NCBI RefSeq assembly: GCF_900101105.1
Contig: NZ_FNGA01000008.1
Location: 1-43,310, forward strand
Source of the DNA: Maridesulfovibrio ferrireducens
GTDB lineage: Bacteria > Desulfobacterota > Desulfovibrionia > Desulfovibrionales > Desulfovibrionaceae
Reading direction: 5' to 3'
Length of the DNA stretch: 43,310 bases
In this document: positions 40,674 to 43,310 of the stretch, piece after piece
Layout: every line of letters starts with the position of its first letter
How positions within the stretch are numbered: position 1 is the stretch's first letter
Program-made: the position numbers and the translations under genes
Notes under the pieces: generated by a model
What the model saw: the letters and a program-made list of their open reading frames with translations, nothing else
Told to the model about the DNA's origin: nothing
Databases searched by the model: none

Positions 40674-42482
40674 ATGAATAAAGAAGCGATCACATCGGAA
40701 ATAGTCCATAGACTGTACAATGATGAGCAATTTGCCTTTCAAGAAAGCGCAGCCAATTTGATTAAAGGAATTTGTCCTCAATGTGGTAAAAGAGAGCTGT
40801 TCATCTCCAAAGAAAAGCCGTGGCAGTTGAAATGCAACAGGCTCAACCATTGCGGATTCGAAGAAAGCGTCAAAAACATTTATCCTGATCTTTTTGGCTG
40901 TTTTTCAAAAAGATATCCTGCAACAGACCAAAATCCAAACAGAACCGCTGATGCCTTTCTGGCTAAGGATCGAGGCTTTGATCTGTCTATCATCAAAGGA
41001 TGGTATGAACAGAAAGCATACCTATTTCCTGACACAAACACATTTTGTAGCACTGTGCGATTTTATCTGGATAAAAACCGCACCAGATATTGGGAAAGAC
41101 TCATAGATAAAACTTCAAAAGACGGACAAAAAGCAAATTTTGGAGGAAAACGAAAAGCTGACGGTTCTATTTACAAAGGGGATGTTTGGTCACCGCCAGA
41201 TATGCCCATCAATACGGGTGATAAAATATTTATTGTGGAAGGAATCTTTCATGCCATAGCATTGTATCATCGCAAATATAAAGCGGTCGCAGCTTTTAGC
41301 TGTAATCACTTTCCCGAAGCATTCATCCAGCAGCAAAGAAGTAAAAAACTCACATGGATTCTTGCTTTAGATGGAGATAGGGCAGGGATTGAGTATACTT
41401 TAAAACATGCTAAAAAGCTCCTCAACCTTGGAGAAAAGCACGAAATATATATCTTGCCCAAAGGTCAGGATTGGGATGATTTGCTTAGAGCAAACAAAAT
41501 TAATAAAAAATTTATGGAGGACTGCAAGCACCGTGGCAAGCTGCTCATGGCTAAAACGGTAGAAGAGTATACCTACCATAAGTATTGTAAAAATTCGGCT
41601 AAACGCTTTGTCATTACTTTCAAAAACAGACTTTTTAGCGTCTGCATTGATATTGCACAATTGACTGAAGATTTAACCGGCACTCCGCTTGAGGACAAAA
41701 ATAGCTTTCCAGTCTTTATCAGCAACTGTACTGTAATGGAAATCTGCAATCGAGATCCACAATGTCTTTACCGTGAAGTGGATGAATTGCTCGGTGAGCA
41801 ATGGTATGTTTTCAAAATACAATCCACCAACAAAAAACCTGAAATTGTACGCCTTGAAGGTTCGAATATCGCAACAGCGGATGCCTTCCACAAAGCCTTG
41901 TTAAATAGAACTGCTGGAGGGACTTTCAGCGGAACTCCTGCCGACATGCGAATTCTTACAAAGCATTGGCTTCAAAATGAACTCCCTACCGTCCGATCTA
42001 TCCCCTATATTGGGTATGACAATGAATCCCAAGCTTACATTTATCCGGCAGCAGCTTTTTATAAAGGTAAGGAAATTAAACTAGACGAAAATAGTTTTTA
42101 TAGAGTGGGAAAAGATCTTGTCCGTCCCGGCCTGAAATCTATCAAAATAATAACAGATGGGAAATTCACCCCTGACTGGTTTGATAAATTTTTGAAAACA
42201 TTTCATTGGCAAGGCCTTGCTCTTCTTGCTTTCTGGATAGGATCACTCTTCGCACATCAAATACGGAAAGAGCAAAAATCTTTTCCTTTTTTTGAGCTTA
42301 CAGGAGATCCGGGATCAGGCAAATCAACCATGCTCGAATTTTGCTGGAAACTGTTAGGACGAGAAGATTATGAAGGATTTGACGTGATGAAATCCACAAT
42401 AGCAGGCCGACGCAGAGCATTTAATCAGGTATCAAATATGCCTATTGTCATCATTGAGTCAGACCGTGAAACACGGCGGTAA
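40674..42482 (+). pseudogene. Primase/helicase of a mobile element, N-terminal part (frame broken)
   Basis: The first 602 residues of a replication protein. An N-terminal zinc finger (CPQC near residue 35, then KCNRLNHCGF) is followed by a TOPRIM core with FIVEGIFHAIAL and LALDGDRAGIEY. A middle region leads to a P-loop ATPase with TGDPGSGKSTMLEFC. The frame ends with TAA at 42480-42482 right after IVIIESDRETRR, before the rest of the ATPase domain. The remainder continues in the +1-shifted frame to 43290. The full-length protein of about 870 residues would be a primase-helicase for element replication. The break is a real mutation, an assembly error, or less likely programmed frameshifting. 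Confidence 0.82.
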
Positions 42483-43290
42483 AGACAGCAAACAAAAACA
42501 ATTCAACTTTGACGAATGCAAGCCCTTCTACAACGGTAGAGGAACAGGCACACTAGGTGTTCCCAAACGCAATAATGACGTGGAAGAGTCCCTGTTTCAG
42601 GCTACCCTAATCATCTCTCAAAATGCTGAAGTAGACGGCAGTGAAGCCCTTTTACAGCGGATTGTGCATTGCCATGCCGACAAAACGCATTACGATTCCG
42701 GATCTCGTGAACTTGCGCGATATTTTGAAAAGATTTCCTGCGAGGAAGTAAGCGGTTTTCTGAAAACAGCTCTTATAAATGAAGCAAAAATTCTAAACAC
42801 GTATTTTGAGAGTTTTAAAAAAATAGAAACCGCTTTTTCAGCATCATTAAAAAATGAACGGATAGCTAAAAATCATGCACAAGTCGCGGCTTGTGGATAT
42901 GCTTTGCAAACAATTTTCCCCGCCATCAGTTCAGAAAAACTTGAAAACCTCAAACTATACATCCTACAAAGAGCAATTCTGCGAGAGAAACGTCTTTTAG
43001 CAGACCATCCTTTAGTGGAACAATTTTGGGAGACTTTCAGATATTTGAATTCAGAAACACGAAACATGGAAAGAGAAGCCTTAAACCATAGTAGCAACCC
43101 TGCCTATTACGCCATCAATCTAAATCATTTCGTTCAACAATGCAGAGACAATGGACAGGAAATTCCTGACCTCAAAGTATTAAAACAACTTCTCCCGCAC
43201 TCAAAAAAACATAAGTTGCTTGAAAAATCTAAGGCCATGACTAGCAAAATAACAAACAAAACAGTTAGATGCTGGCTTTTTAAGATCTAA
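42445..43290 (+). pseudogene. Primase/helicase of a mobile element, C-terminal part after frameshift
   Basis: This frame continues the preceding gene: from about 42474 it reads GGKDSKQKQFNFDECKPFY, then NGRGTGTLGVPKRNNDVEE and LIISQNAEVDGSEALLQRIVH. These are the natural continuation of the ATPase domain of TOPRIM primase-helicases. The apparent ATG at 42445 lies inside the other frame and is probably not a real start. The C-terminal ~150 residues are helical and unassigned. Skipping one base near 42480 joins both parts. The stop at 43288-43290 lies 20 bases before the window end. Confidence 0.75.
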
Positions 43291-43310
43291 TATATTTTGA
43301 ATAAAAAAAT

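Overview
The window looks like chromosome of a marine-type, moderately AT-rich deltaproteobacterial sulfate reducer (Desulfovibrionaceae / Maridesulfovibrio-like). This is an inference from the mix of genes: HD-GYP proteins, CheX, PAS and HEAT-receiver proteins, a DctB/DctD pair, and SLC13 and CNT transporters. No single marker proves it. The left edge is the 3' end of a 23S rRNA gene, followed by 5S rRNA and a strong terminator.

From about 0.4 to 32.1 kb the content is ordinary core and accessory chromosome dominated by signalling. It includes an HD-GYP phosphodiesterase, a small ORF overlapping an orphan solute-binding protein, a ClC channel/CNT nucleoside transporter operon, and a CheX phosphatase next to a HEAT-repeat receiver protein. 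It continues with a lipase, a DUF1786 protein, a PAS hybrid kinase, a 1379-residue kinase with a 14-blade propeller sensor, and ornithine aminotransferase. A degenerate HD-GYP response regulator is then coupled to an intact HD-GYP protein, followed by a minus-strand run of DUF554, PP2C-type phosphatase, membrane protein and LOG-family protein. Last is a complete C4-dicarboxylate module: DctB kinase, DctD sigma-54 activator, two palindromes, a near-consensus -24/-12 promoter, and an SLC13/DASS transporter.

At 32.2 kb there is a tRNA-Leu(CAA) gene with an encoded CCA. Directly behind it are a terminator and a perfect tandem 11-bp repeat. From here rightward the content is typical of a genomic island integrated at a tRNA gene, although no integrase and no second attachment site lie inside the window.

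The island first carries a tight plus-strand operon: a 923-aa Upf1-like SF1 helicase with an N-terminal zinc-ribbon-like segment, a 362-aa winged-helix-like protein of unknown function, a two-HKD phospholipase-D-family nuclease, a sigma-54 activator with an N-terminal CARF/RtcR-like sensor and intact GAFTGA loop, and a 270-aa protein of unknown function. A COG1112-type helicase with a PLD nuclease is the enzyme pairing of Mokosh anti-phage systems. Here it appears to be joined to an RNA- or nucleotide-sensing sigma-54 regulator, which makes this the best candidate for an undescribed, inducible defence system.

The right end holds mobile-element replication genes: an AlpA-like DNA-binding protein and a zinc-finger/TOPRIM primase-helicase. 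The primase-helicase reading frame is broken by a single-base shift near position 42480.
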